Assembly: GCF_000472865.1 (NCBI RefSeq)
Contig: NZ_AXAP01000024.1
Coordinates: 8,926-72,925, forward strand
DNA: 64,000 nt
Source of the DNA: Bradyrhizobium elkanii WSM2783
Lineage (GTDB): Bacteria; Pseudomonadota; Alphaproteobacteria; Rhizobiales; Xanthobacteraceae
Direction: 5' to 3'
Below are positions 54,071 through 63,569 of this stretch, piece after piece. A model generated the notes under the pieces. That model did not search any database, was not told where the DNA came from, and saw nothing but the letters and a program-made list of their open reading frames with translations. The number at the start of each line of letters is the position of its first letter. Within the stretch, counting starts at the first letter, position 1. The position numbers and the translations under genes are program-made.

Positions 54071-54319
54071 CTATTTCCTGTCCTTCTTCGAGGTGCTGCC
54101 GAGGCCCGCCATCGCCACGAACATGTCCTGGAAACGCTCGGCCAGCTTGGGATCGAGCCAGCTCTGCATCAAAGCTTCCGGCGATACCTTCTCGATGTTC
54201 GAGGTCATCTGCTGCTGCAGCTTTTCCATGACCGCCGTCTGCATCGGCGCGACATCCGGCAGGCCGAAGAACTGCCGGGCTTCGAGCGGCGTGCAATCTA
54301 TTTCGACATTGACCTTCAT
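54071..54319 (-). CDS. DUF6489 family small protein
   Basis: An 82-residue hydrophilic protein of unknown function. The opening 'MKVNVEIDCTPLEARQFFGL' matches the DUF6489 pattern; the middle is Gln/Met-rich and helical, with a charged C-terminus (SKKDRK). GAGGAG lies 6 bases before the ATG. It is directly abutted by the downstream hydrolase start, so the two are co-translated. The Met/Gln-rich helical character resembles that of small granule- or phasin-associated proteins (resemblance only). Confidence 0.75.
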   Translation of the reverse strand: MKVNVEIDCTPLEARQFFGLPDVAPMQTAVMEKLQQQMTSNIEKVSPEALMQSWLDPKLAERFQDMFVAMAGLGSTSKKDRK

Positions 54320-54463
54320 GACCGCTCCTCAATGCAGTTGACGCAAGAACATGACCCGGAATCGATTCTTCGAAAGGATCATGCCGTGGTGCAGTATCGC
54401 CGCGAGAGGGCTGGTCACGCAAGCGGGACGATGACGGCAGGCGGCAGGCGTCGCCTGCCAGGG

Positions 54464-55717
54464 TCAACCAAAGCGCTCGACCGCAAACGGCTTCGCATCC
54501 GCAAACGGCGTCTCGCCGGTCATCATCTCCGCAAGCAGCCGGCCGCTCACGGGCCCTAGCGTCAATCCGTGGTGCTGATGGCCGAAATCGAACCAGAGCC
54601 CGGGGTGGCGCGGCGCCTTGCCGATCACCGGCAGCATGTCCGGCAGGCAAGGCCGCGCGCCCTTCCAGGGCTTTGCCTCGACGGGATCGCCGAGCGGAAA
54701 CAGGTTGCGCGCCCGCGGTACCGCCCGCTCGACCTGCACCGGGGACGCCGGTGCGTCGCGATGGGCGAACTCGACACCGGTGGTGAGCCGGATGCCGCGG
54801 TTCATCGGCGCCAGACAATAGCCGAGATCGGAATCGAGCACGGGATGATTGAGCACGGCGTTATCGCCCGGCTTCAGGTGCAAATGATAACCGCGCTTGA
54901 CCTGAAGCGGGATCGCATAGCCGAGCGGGCCGAATACCTGGTCGGACCACGGGCCCATCGCGACCACCACCTCGCGGGCGGTCACACTGCCCTCGCTGAT
55001 GGCCACCCGCCATCGTCCGCCGGACTGTTCGAGCGTGCGGGCGTCGCCGACAAAGAAGCGGCCGCCCCTGCGGCCGAACAACGCGGCATAGGCCTTTGCC
55101 AGCCCGCCGGGATCGACGATCGAGCCCGGCGCCGGCGAATATATCGCGCCGGCGAAGTCACCCGACAGGTTCGGCTCACGCGCGGCGATGCCCTTGGCAT
55201 CGAGGACTTCGTTGGTGACGCCATATTGCTTCGCACGCTCGGTATCGCGCACGGCCTTGGCGAAGGTCGCTTCGCTGCGATAGAGTTTGATCCAGCCGGT
55301 CTTGCGCAGCAATTCCGGAACGCCGGCTTCTGCAATCAACGCCTCGTGCTCGATCAGGCTCTGTCGGATCAACGGCATCTCGGCGAGCGCGCTGTGCAAT
55401 GCACCCTCAGCCGAGGAGGCGAAGTAATAGCGCGCGAGCCATGGCAGGAAGATCGGCAGGTCGGCGAAGCGGTAGCGCACCTGCGGCGCGCGGTTCAGCG
55501 CATAGCGGAGCAGTTCGCCGAAATCCCGCGGGAACATGTAGGGAAAAACCGAGGCGCATTCGATGATGCCGGCATTGCCGTAACTCGTCTCCTCGCCGGC
55601 AACATCATGCCGGTCGACGAGGACGACATCGCGGCCTCGTTTTTGCAGATGCAAGGCGGCTCCAACACCGACCATGCCAGCCCCCAGGACAACGACGTCG
55701 GCCCTCAGTTCCGCCAT
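54464..55717 (-). CDS. FAD-dependent D-amino-acid dehydrogenase-like oxidoreductase
   Basis: DadA/glycine-oxidase-family flavoenzyme of 417 residues. The FAD-binding GAGMVGVG is at residues 12-19, and the C-terminal FAD/substrate region is 'GHQHHGLTLGPVSGRLLAEM' (about residues 381-400). These enzymes oxidise D-amino acids to imino acids and pass electrons to the respiratory chain. It diverges from the peptide transporter genes across about 190 bases. A 7-bp hairpin (54443-54459) lies 4 bases after its stop codon, without a T-run. Confidence 0.85.
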   Translation of the reverse strand: MAELRADVVVLGAGMVGVGAALHLQKRGRDVVLVDRHDVAGEETSYGNAGIIECASVFPYMFPRDFGELLRYALNRAPQVRYRFADLPIFLPWLARYYFASSAEGALHSALAEMPLIRQSLIEHEALIAEAGVPELLRKTGWIKLYRSEATFAKAVRDTERAKQYGVTNEVLDAKGIAAREPNLSGDFAGAIYSPAPGSIVDPGGLAKAYAALFGRRGGRFFVGDARTLEQSGGRWRVAISEGSVTAREVVVAMGPWSDQVFGPLGYAIPLQVKRGYHLHLKPGDNAVLNHPVLDSDLGYCLAPMNRGIRLTTGVEFAHRDAPASPVQVERAVPRARNLFPLGDPVEAKPWKGARPCLPDMLPVIGKAPRHPGLWFDFGHQHHGLTLGPVSGRLLAEMMTGETPFADAKPFAVERFG

Positions 55718-55908
55718 CAGTACTCCGAAAGTTCAATGTTACGCGCACGCCCGGCCAGCGAGCGTCAAGCTAATGATTGCGGCACCTCTGCGCAAACTGA
55801 TCTCACGTCTTACGGGAAATCGCGCTTGCGCACCCGGTAAACTTTGGCAACATTGGCATGCAATATCCAAACAGCGCATCGCGGGGCCAAGACGGGGAAC
55901 AGGTTCAA

Positions 55909-57501
55909 ATGTCGGTACGCCAGTATCTGCTTGCGGCAATAAGTCTTGCCATCGTCGCGACGACGACATCTGTTTCAGCCCAGACGCTGCGCTACGCCAA
56001 TCAGGGCGATCTGAAATCGCTGGATCCGCATACGCTGAACGAGACGACCACGCATGCCCATCTCGGACAGGTCTATGAAGGACTCACCGCGCGCGACAAG
56101 GATCTGAAGATCATTCCGGCGCTCGCGGAAAGCTGGGAGACGCCGGAGCCGACCCGCTGGCGCTTCCATCTGCGCAAGAACGTCAAGTTCCAAAACGGCG
56201 ATCCCTTCACCGCCGACGACGTGGTGTTCTCGGCCGACCGCGTCCGCGCCAAGGGCTCCAACCTGCAGACCCGCATTCCTGCCGATGCCAAGGTCGTCAA
56301 GGTCGACGACTACACCGTCGATTTCATCCTGACCTCGCCCAATCCCATCCTGAATTCGCAATGGGATACTTGGTACATCATGGACAAGAAGTGGGCTGAG
56401 GCGAACAACGCCACGCAGCCCACGCCGGCATCCGCGACCACGCCGAGCTTTGCCTCGCTCAACGCCAACGGCACCGGGCCTTTCATGATCGAAAGCCATC
56501 AGCCCGGCGTGAAGACGGTGTTCAAGGTCAATCCGAACTGGTGGCAGAAGCCCGAACACAATTTGAAGGAAATTGTCTTCACCCCGATCGCCTCCGATGC
56601 GACCCGCGTCGCCGCGCTGCTCTCGGGCGAGGTCGACATCATCGAGCCGGTTCCGATCCAGGACATCTCACGCGTCGATTCCAGTCCGAACGCGCAGGTG
56701 CTGAAGGGGCCGGAGCTCCGCACCATCTTCCTCGGCATGGACCAGAGCCGCGACGAGTTGCTCTACTCCAACATCAAGGGCAAGAACCCGTTCAAGGACG
56801 TCCGTGTCCGCGAAGCCTTCTACAAGGCGATCGACATCGAACTGATCAAGAACCGCGTGATGCGCGGATTGTCGACGCCGTCGGCGCTGATGGTCGCGCC
56901 GCAACTGTTCGCGCTGTCGAAGGATTTCACCCGTCCGAAATTCGATCCCGACGGCGCCAAGAAGCTCCTGACCGCAGCCGGCTATCCCGACGGCTTCGAA
57001 GTCACCATGGATTGTCCGAACGACCGCTATGTCAACGACGCCGCGATCTGCCAGGCCGTGGTCGGCATGCTCGCCCGCATCGGCGTGAAGGTGAACCTGC
57101 TGGCGCAGCCGAAAGCGCAGTATTTTGCAAAAATCCTGAAGCCCGGCGGCTACCAGACCTCGTTCTACATGCTGGGATGGACGCCGGGCACGCTCGACTC
57201 GCACAACGTGATGTATGACATCATGGGCTGCCGCGACGATCCGAAATCGGCGCGCGGCGAGACCAATCTCGGCGGCTACTGCAACAAGGAATTCGACGCC
57301 GTCGCCGACAAGGTGCTGCAGGAGACCGACACCGCCAAGCGCGACCAGTTGATCAAGGCCGGCTTCGAGATCGCGATGAAGGACTGGGCCTATATCCCGC
57401 TGCATCAGCAGGCGCTGGCCTGGGGTGTCTCGAAAAAATTGAAAGTGGTGCAGCGCCCGGACAACCAGGTGCTGCCCTACTGGATGGTCAAATCGGAATA
57501 A
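55909..57501 (+). CDS. Peptide ABC transporter substrate-binding protein (family 5)
   Basis: Periplasmic binding protein of 530 residues, SBP_bac_5 family. The N-terminal secretion signal (MSVRQYLLAAISLAIVATTTSVSAQ region) ends in a likely cleavage after 'VSA'. The family opening 'KSLDPHTLNETTTHAHLGQVYEGL' region and 'WRFHLRKNVKFQNGDPFTADDVVFS' region (about 80-105) are clear. It is followed by permease and ATPase genes. Ligands may be oligopeptides, dipeptides, or related compounds such as opines. A terminator-like hairpin separates it from the permease. Confidence 0.9.
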   Translation: MSVRQYLLAAISLAIVATTTSVSAQTLRYANQGDLKSLDPHTLNETTTHAHLGQVYEGLTARDKDLKIIPALAESWETPEPTRWRFHLRKNVKFQNGDPFTADDVVFSADRVRAKGSNLQTRIPADAKVVKVDDYTVDFILTSPNPILNSQWDTWYIMDKKWAEANNATQPTPASATTPSFASLNANGTGPFMIESHQPGVKTVFKVNPNWWQKPEHNLKEIVFTPIASDATRVAALLSGEVDIIEPVPIQDISRVDSSPNAQVLKGPELRTIFLGMDQSRDELLYSNIKGKNPFKDVRVREAFYKAIDIELIKNRVMRGLSTPSALMVAPQLFALSKDFTRPKFDPDGAKKLLTAAGYPDGFEVTMDCPNDRYVNDAAICQAVVGMLARIGVKVNLLAQPKAQYFAKILKPGGYQTSFYMLGWTPGTLDSHNVMYDIMGCRDDPKSARGETNLGGYCNKEFDAVADKVLQETDTAKRDQLIKAGFEIAMKDWAYIPLHQQALAWGVSKKLKVVQRPDNQVLPYWMVKSE

Positions 57502-57515
57502 AGCTTCGTCACTCC

Positions 57516-57550
57516 AAGGTCCCGGCAGCCCCGCGCTTCCGGGACCTTTT
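57516..57550 (+). terminator. Attenuator-like hairpin after the binding-protein gene
   Basis: Perfect 10-bp stem aaggtcccgg / ccgggacctt with a 13-base loop, then a T-run (ttttgctt). An outer pair gtcact / agtgac surrounds it. It probably reduces transcription into the permease genes, so the binding protein is made in excess. Confidence 0.75.
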
Positions 57551-57594
57551 GCTTAGTGACAGGAAATCACCAACGCTTCGGGTGAAAGGAACAG

Positions 57595-58575
57595 ATGCTC
57601 GCTTTCACGCTTCGCCGCGCCGTTCAAGCCATCGGGGTGATGATCGCCGTCGGGATCATCGCCTTCGCGATGTTCCGTTTCGCCGGCGACCCCGTCAGCC
57701 AGATCGTCTCGATCGACACGCCCGCGGCCGAGCGCGAGGCGGTGCGCAAGTCGCTCGGGCTCGACGATCCCGTGCTGGTCCAGTTCGCGCGCTATTTTAT
57801 CAACGCGGCGCAGTTCAAGTTCGGCGTCTCCTATCAGTTCCGGCAGCCGGTCTCGACACTGCTCGCCGAACGGATGCCGGCGACGCTGGAACTCGCGGTC
57901 TGCGCCACCATCTTCGCGATGGTGTTCGGCATCCTCATGGGCGTCTATGCCGCGCTGAGGCGCGACACGCTGCTTGCCAAACTATGCCAGGCGGTGTCGC
58001 TGATCGGCATCTCGCTGCCGACCTTCCTGATCGGCATCCTCCTGATCTATTTGTTCGCGGTGACCCTGGGCTGGCTGCCTTCATTCGGCCGCGGCGAAGT
58101 AGTGCGGATCGGCTGGTGGACCACTGGCCTGCTCACGGTGTCCGGACTCAAGGCGCTGATCATGCCCTCGATCACGCTCGGCCTGTTCCAGATGACGCTG
58201 ATCATGCGGCTGGTGCGCGCGGAGATGCTGGAAGTGCTGCGCGCCGACTATATCCGCTTTGCCCGCGCCCGTGGACTGACCACGCGCGCCATTCATTTCG
58301 GTCACGCGCTGAAGAACACGCTGGTTCCCGTCATCACCGTGGCCGGCCTGCAATTTGGCTCGGTTATTGCATTCTCGATCATCACCGAGTCCGTGTTCCA
58401 GTGGCCGGGCATGGGATTGATGTTCGTGCAGGCGGTGCAAAACGTCGATATCCCGATCATGGCGGCGTATCTTCTGATGGTCTCGCTGATCTTCGTCACG
58501 ATCAACCTCGTGGTCGACATCCTCTACACCATCGTCGACCCGCGCCTGCGCGCCACCGTCAGCCGTCCGGCTTGA
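57595..58575 (+). CDS. Peptide ABC transporter permease (DppB-like)
   Basis: Inner-membrane permease of 326 residues with about six membrane helices. The first helix follows the start (FTLRRAVQAIGVMIAVGIIAF region). 'RADYIRFARARGLTTRAIHFGHALKN' region (about 214-239) is the coupling segment (EAA-like), and the C-terminal 'DILYTIVDPRLR' is the family end. It is downstream of the binding-protein gene and its hairpin and 10 bases before the second permease. Confidence 0.92.
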   Translation: MLAFTLRRAVQAIGVMIAVGIIAFAMFRFAGDPVSQIVSIDTPAAEREAVRKSLGLDDPVLVQFARYFINAAQFKFGVSYQFRQPVSTLLAERMPATLELAVCATIFAMVFGILMGVYAALRRDTLLAKLCQAVSLIGISLPTFLIGILLIYLFAVTLGWLPSFGRGEVVRIGWWTTGLLTVSGLKALIMPSITLGLFQMTLIMRLVRAEMLEVLRADYIRFARARGLTTRAIHFGHALKNTLVPVITVAGLQFGSVIAFSIITESVFQWPGMGLMFVQAVQNVDIPIMAAYLLMVSLIFVTINLVVDILYTIVDPRLRATVSRPA

Positions 58576-58585
58576 GGGCCACAGC

Positions 58586-59545
58586 ATGTCCGACGCAGTC
58601 GTCCAAGACCAGACCGAAGCCGCGCACGCTGGTGCAAGCTGGTTCCGTCGCGCCGTCGACAGCGACCTGTTCTATTCCTTCCGCCGCTCGAAGCTGACGA
58701 TGCTCGCGGCCGCCGTCACCCTGCTGTTCTTCCTGCTCGCGATCCTTGCTTCCGTACTCGCCGTGCAGAACCCGTTCGATCCGGCGCAGCTCCAATTGAT
58801 GAACTCACGCATCTCGCCACTCTGGACCGCGGACGGCCAGAGCCCGTTCCTGCTCGGCACCGACGAACAGGGCCGCGATGTGTTCTCCGCCATTCTCTAT
58901 GGCTTGAGGATTTCGCTTATCGTCGGCGTGCTCGGCGTCGTCTTCGCCGGCGCGATCGGAATCACGCTCGGGCTGATCGCGGGCTATCTCGGCGGCGCCG
59001 TCGACGCCGTGATCATGCGGATCGCCGACGTGCAGCTCACCTTCCCGGCGATCCTGATCGCGCTGATCGTCAATGGCGTTGCCAAATCCGTGTTCGGCAA
59101 CCGGCTCGATCCGATGAGCATGCTCGCCGTCCTCGTGGTCGCGATCGGGCTGAGTTTCTGGGTGCAATATGCCCGTACCGTGCGCGGCTCGGTCATGGTG
59201 GAGAAGAACAAGGATTATGTCGCCGCCGCGCAACTGATCGGTCTGCCCGCGCCCAAGATCATGCTGCGCCACGTGCTGCCCAACACGATGGGCCCGATCC
59301 TCGTCATCGCCACCATCAACCTGGCGCTCGCTGTTATCACCGAGGCGACGCTGTCGTTCCTGGGCTCAGGCATGCCCGACACCATGCCCTCGCTCGGAAC
59401 GTTGATCCGGATCGGCAACAATTATCTCTTCGCCGGCGAATGGTGGATCGTCGCCTTTCCCGGCATTGCGCTGGCCGGCTTGATCCTCTCGATCAACCTG
59501 CTCGGCGATTGGCTGCGCGACGCGCTCAATCCGAAGCTCCGATGA
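58586..59545 (+). CDS. Peptide ABC transporter permease (DppC-like)
   Basis: Second permease, 319 residues. An early membrane helix (about residues 34-55) is followed by the periplasmic segment with 'LLGTDEQGRDVFSAILYGLR' region (about 88-107), typical of DppC/OppC. The EAA-like coupling loop is in 'VAAAQLIGLPAPKIMLRHVLPN' region (about 212-233). The stop overlaps the ATPase start by 4 bases (ATGA). Confidence 0.92.
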   Translation: MSDAVVQDQTEAAHAGASWFRRAVDSDLFYSFRRSKLTMLAAAVTLLFFLLAILASVLAVQNPFDPAQLQLMNSRISPLWTADGQSPFLLGTDEQGRDVFSAILYGLRISLIVGVLGVVFAGAIGITLGLIAGYLGGAVDAVIMRIADVQLTFPAILIALIVNGVAKSVFGNRLDPMSMLAVLVVAIGLSFWVQYARTVRGSVMVEKNKDYVAAAQLIGLPAPKIMLRHVLPNTMGPILVIATINLALAVITEATLSFLGSGMPDTMPSLGTLIRIGNNYLFAGEWWIVAFPGIALAGLILSINLLGDWLRDALNPKLR

Positions 59546-60524
59546 CCGTGCCTGTCCTCTCCGTGCGTGACCTGAAGGTGGAGTTCGTCACCCGCCGCGC
59601 GACGTTGCGCGCGATCGACGGCGTCTCCTTCGAGATCGCCAAGGGCGAGGTGCTGGGCGTGGTCGGCGAATCCGGCGCCGGCAAGTCGGTCACGGGCCTT
59701 GCTGTCATTGGCCTGATCGATCCGCCCGGCCGCATCTCCGGCGGCGAGATCCTGCTCTCGGGCATGCGCATCGATCATTTGCCGCCGGAGGAAATCCGGC
59801 GCGTGCGCGGCAAACGCATCGGCATGATCTTCCAGGATCCGCTGACGAGCCTCAACCCGCTGTACCGGATCGGCGACCAGATCGTCGAAACTATCCGCAC
59901 CCATACCAACCTGTTGGAAAGTGCCGCGCGAAAACGTGCCGTCGACCTGCTCGCCGAGGTCGGCATCCCCGCGCCGGACAAGCGCGTCGACGGCTATCCG
60001 CATGAATTCTCCGGCGGCATGCGCCAGCGCGTCGTAATCGCGCTCGCGATCTGCGCCGAGCCGGAACTGATCATTGCCGACGAGCCGACCACCGCGCTCG
60101 ACGTTTCTGTACAGGCGCAGATCATCGCATTGATCAAGCGGCTCGGCCGCGATCATGGCACCGCCGTGATGCTTGTGACCCACGACATGGGCGTGATCGC
60201 CGAGACCTGCGACCGCGTCGCGGTGATGTATTCCGGCCGCATCGCCGAGATCGGCCCGGTGCAGGACGTCATCCGCAATCCGCTGCATCCCTACGCCAAG
60301 GGCCTGATGGGCGCGATCCCGACGCTTGCCGGCGAGGACAAGCGATTGGTGCAGATTCCTGGCTCGATGCCGCGATTGTCGGCGATTCCGCCGGGCTGCC
60401 CGTTCAACCCGCGCTGCGCTTTTGCCTTCGACCGCTGCCGGGTCGAGCGTCCCGAACCGATCCGCCAGGGCGCGCAGGCCGTCGCCTGCCATCTCTACGA
60501 CCACGCCGCGAAGGAGAGTGCGGC

Positions 60525-60528
<4 letters not shown>
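59542..60528 (+). CDS. Peptide ABC transporter ATPase (DppD-like)
   Basis: ATPase of 328 residues, OppD/DppD family. Walker A GESGAGKS (about residues 42-49), signature 'FSGGMRQRV' (about 156-164) and Walker B '[12 protein letters not shown]' are seen. The C-terminal cysteine-containing region (PGCPFNPRC...C) is characteristic of the family. Its start overlaps the dppC-like stop and its stop overlaps the next ATPase start, indicating a coupled operon. Confidence 0.93.
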
Positions 60529-61520
<992 letters not shown>

Positions 61521-61615
61521 ACACAACGATGCGAGGTAGCCATGCCGGCCGCGCCGTTGGCAGCGGCCCGCGCCTGTGATCAAGTGCGCCCGCAAAGAAC
61601 AACTGGTGGCCAACG

Positions 61616-63421
61616 ATGAGCAATATCAATCCCGATCCGTTCACGACGCGTCCCGAGATCGAAGGCACTTTCGGCGTCGTCACCTCCACGCACTGGATCG
61701 CGACCGCGGTCGGCATGGCCACGCTGGAAAAAGGTGGCAACGCCTTCGACGCCGGCGTCGCCACAGCCTTCACGCTGCAGGTGGTCGAGCCGCACCTGAA
61801 CGGCCCCGGCGGCGACGTGCCTGTCATTGTGCACGATGTCAGGCGCGGCAAGACCGAGGTGATTTGCGGCCAGGGCCCCGCGCCGGCGAAGGCGACGATC
61901 GCGCATTATCGCAGCGAGGGGCTGGAGATGGTCCCCGGCACCGGCCTCCTCGCCGCCTGCGTGCCCGGCACATTCGAGTCCTGGATGCTGCTGCTGCGCG
62001 ATTACGGCACGCTGAAGCTGCGCGATGTGCTCGAGCCCGCGATCGCCTATGCCGGCGAAGGCTTTCCGCTGGTCGAGCGCGCCTGCGCCACTATCCAGAC
62101 GGTAGAGCAACTGTTCCGCAAGCACTGGCCGACCTCGGCCGAAGTTTATCTTCCGAATAACGAGGTGCCCAGGCCCGGCACGATCTTCACCAACAAGCGC
62201 CTGTCGGAAACCTACGCCCGCATCCTGAAAGAAGCGGAAAGCGCAGGCGGCGACCGCGTCGCGCAGATCGAGCGCGCGCGCCAAGTGTGGTCGAAGGGCT
62301 TCGTCGCCGAGGCGATCGACAAATTCTGCCGGACCCAGGAGGTGATGGACGTCTCCGGCTCGCCGCATCGCGGCGTGCTGTCGGCTGACGACATGGCGCG
62401 CTGGCAGCCGACGATCGAAGCGCCGCTGACCTACGATTACGGCCGCTACACCGTCTGCAAGGCCGGTGTCTGGAGCCAGGGCCCGGTGATGCTGCAGCAG
62501 CTTGCGCTGCTGAAAGGCTTTGACCTCGACGGCCTCGATCCCACCAGCGCCGATTTCATCCATCTGCAGATCGAATGCGCCAAGCTCGCTTACGCCGACC
62601 GCGAGACGTTTTACGGCGATCCGAACTTCACCGATATCCCGATCGAGACGCTGCTGTCGGATGCCTATAACGACGAGCGCCGCAAGCTGATCTCGAAGGA
62701 CAAGGCTTCGCTCGACTTCATCCCCGGCTCGGTCGAAGGCTTTGGCGCGATGGTCAAGCTGCGCCGCGCCGAGGGCCATCGCGAGGCGGTCGGCGCGATG
62801 GGCGCGGGCGAGCCCACCGTCGGCCGCTTCGGGGAGGTGCGCGGCGACACTGTGCATTTCGACATCATCGACAAGGCCGGCAACATGATCTCGGCGACGC
62901 CCTCCGGCGGCTGGCTGCAATCCTCACCTGTCATCCCCGAGCTCGGCTTCTGCCTCGGCAGCCGCGCGCAGATGTTCTGGCTGGAGGAGAACCATCCGGC
63001 CGCGCTGGCGCCGGGCAAGCGCCCGCGCACCACGCTCTCGCCCACCATGGCGCTGCGCGACGGCGAGCCGTATCTGGCCTGGGGCTCGCCGGGCGGCGAC
63101 CAGCAGGATCAGTGGATCACGCAGTTCTTCCTGCGCCACGTCCATGCCAAGCTCAATCTGCAGGAGGCGATCGACGCGCCGGCCTGGCATTCCGAGCATT
63201 TCCCGATCTCGTTCTGGCCACGCACCGCGCGCCCTGGCGTGCTTGTGGTCGAGGGCCGCGTGCCCAAGGCGAGCATTGACGAGTTGCAGCGTCGCGGCCA
63301 CATCGTCGAAGTCGGTCCCGACTGGTCGGAAGGACGGCTGACCGCGGCTTCACGGTTGGGCCGCAAGCGCCGCGCTGCAGCCAACCCACGCGGCATGCAG
63401 GGCTACGCCGCTGGAAGGTAG
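61616..63421 (+). CDS. ggt: Gamma-glutamyltransferase family hydrolase
   Basis: N-terminal nucleophile hydrolase that cleaves gamma-glutamyl bonds. The 601-residue proenzyme has the conserved early region 'ATLEKGGNAFDAGVATAFTL' region (about residues 36-55) and the autoprocessing Thr412 in GDTVHFDIID, consistent with large and small subunits of about 410 and 190 residues. The late 'GSPGGDQQDQW' forms the oxyanion site. No signal peptide is present, so it is probably cytoplasmic. It follows the peptide transporter, which may import its substrates. Confidence 0.9.
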   Translation: MSNINPDPFTTRPEIEGTFGVVTSTHWIATAVGMATLEKGGNAFDAGVATAFTLQVVEPHLNGPGGDVPVIVHDVRRGKTEVICGQGPAPAKATIAHYRSEGLEMVPGTGLLAACVPGTFESWMLLLRDYGTLKLRDVLEPAIAYAGEGFPLVERACATIQTVEQLFRKHWPTSAEVYLPNNEVPRPGTIFTNKRLSETYARILKEAESAGGDRVAQIERARQVWSKGFVAEAIDKFCRTQEVMDVSGSPHRGVLSADDMARWQPTIEAPLTYDYGRYTVCKAGVWSQGPVMLQQLALLKGFDLDGLDPTSADFIHLQIECAKLAYADRETFYGDPNFTDIPIETLLSDAYNDERRKLISKDKASLDFIPGSVEGFGAMVKLRRAEGHREAVGAMGAGEPTVGRFGEVRGDTVHFDIIDKAGNMISATPSGGWLQSSPVIPELGFCLGSRAQMFWLEENHPAALAPGKRPRTTLSPTMALRDGEPYLAWGSPGGDQQDQWITQFFLRHVHAKLNLQEAIDAPAWHSEHFPISFWPRTARPGVLVVEGRVPKASIDELQRRGHIVEVGPDWSEGRLTAASRLGRKRRAAANPRGMQGYAAGR

Positions 63422-63460
63422 CGGGCGAAAAGCGATCGGGCCGCGGGGCGGCAAGCTAAC

Positions 63461-63556
63461 CCCTCATGGTGAGGAGCGCGTAGCGCGTCTCGAACCATGA
63501 GGCCCCGCTGGTGGCCTCATCCTTCGAGACGCGCTGCACGCTCCTCAGGATGAGGG
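63461..63556. repeat. Palindromic repeat family C, copy 3
   Basis: 'ccctcatggtgaggagcgcg', 'gcgtctcgaaccatgagg', 'catccttcgagacgcgc' and 'gctcctcaggatgagggg'. Lies between convergent ggt and the RidA-like gene. Confidence 0.85.
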
Positions 63557-63569
63557 GATATAGCGCGCT

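Noticed and set aside
54443-54459. 7-bp hairpin after the flavoenzyme stop as terminator
   Set aside because: Lacks a T-run and the stem is short; mentioned only within the gene entry.
61580-62920. 446-codon antisense frame over ggt
   Set aside because: Shadow of a well-defined Ggt protein.
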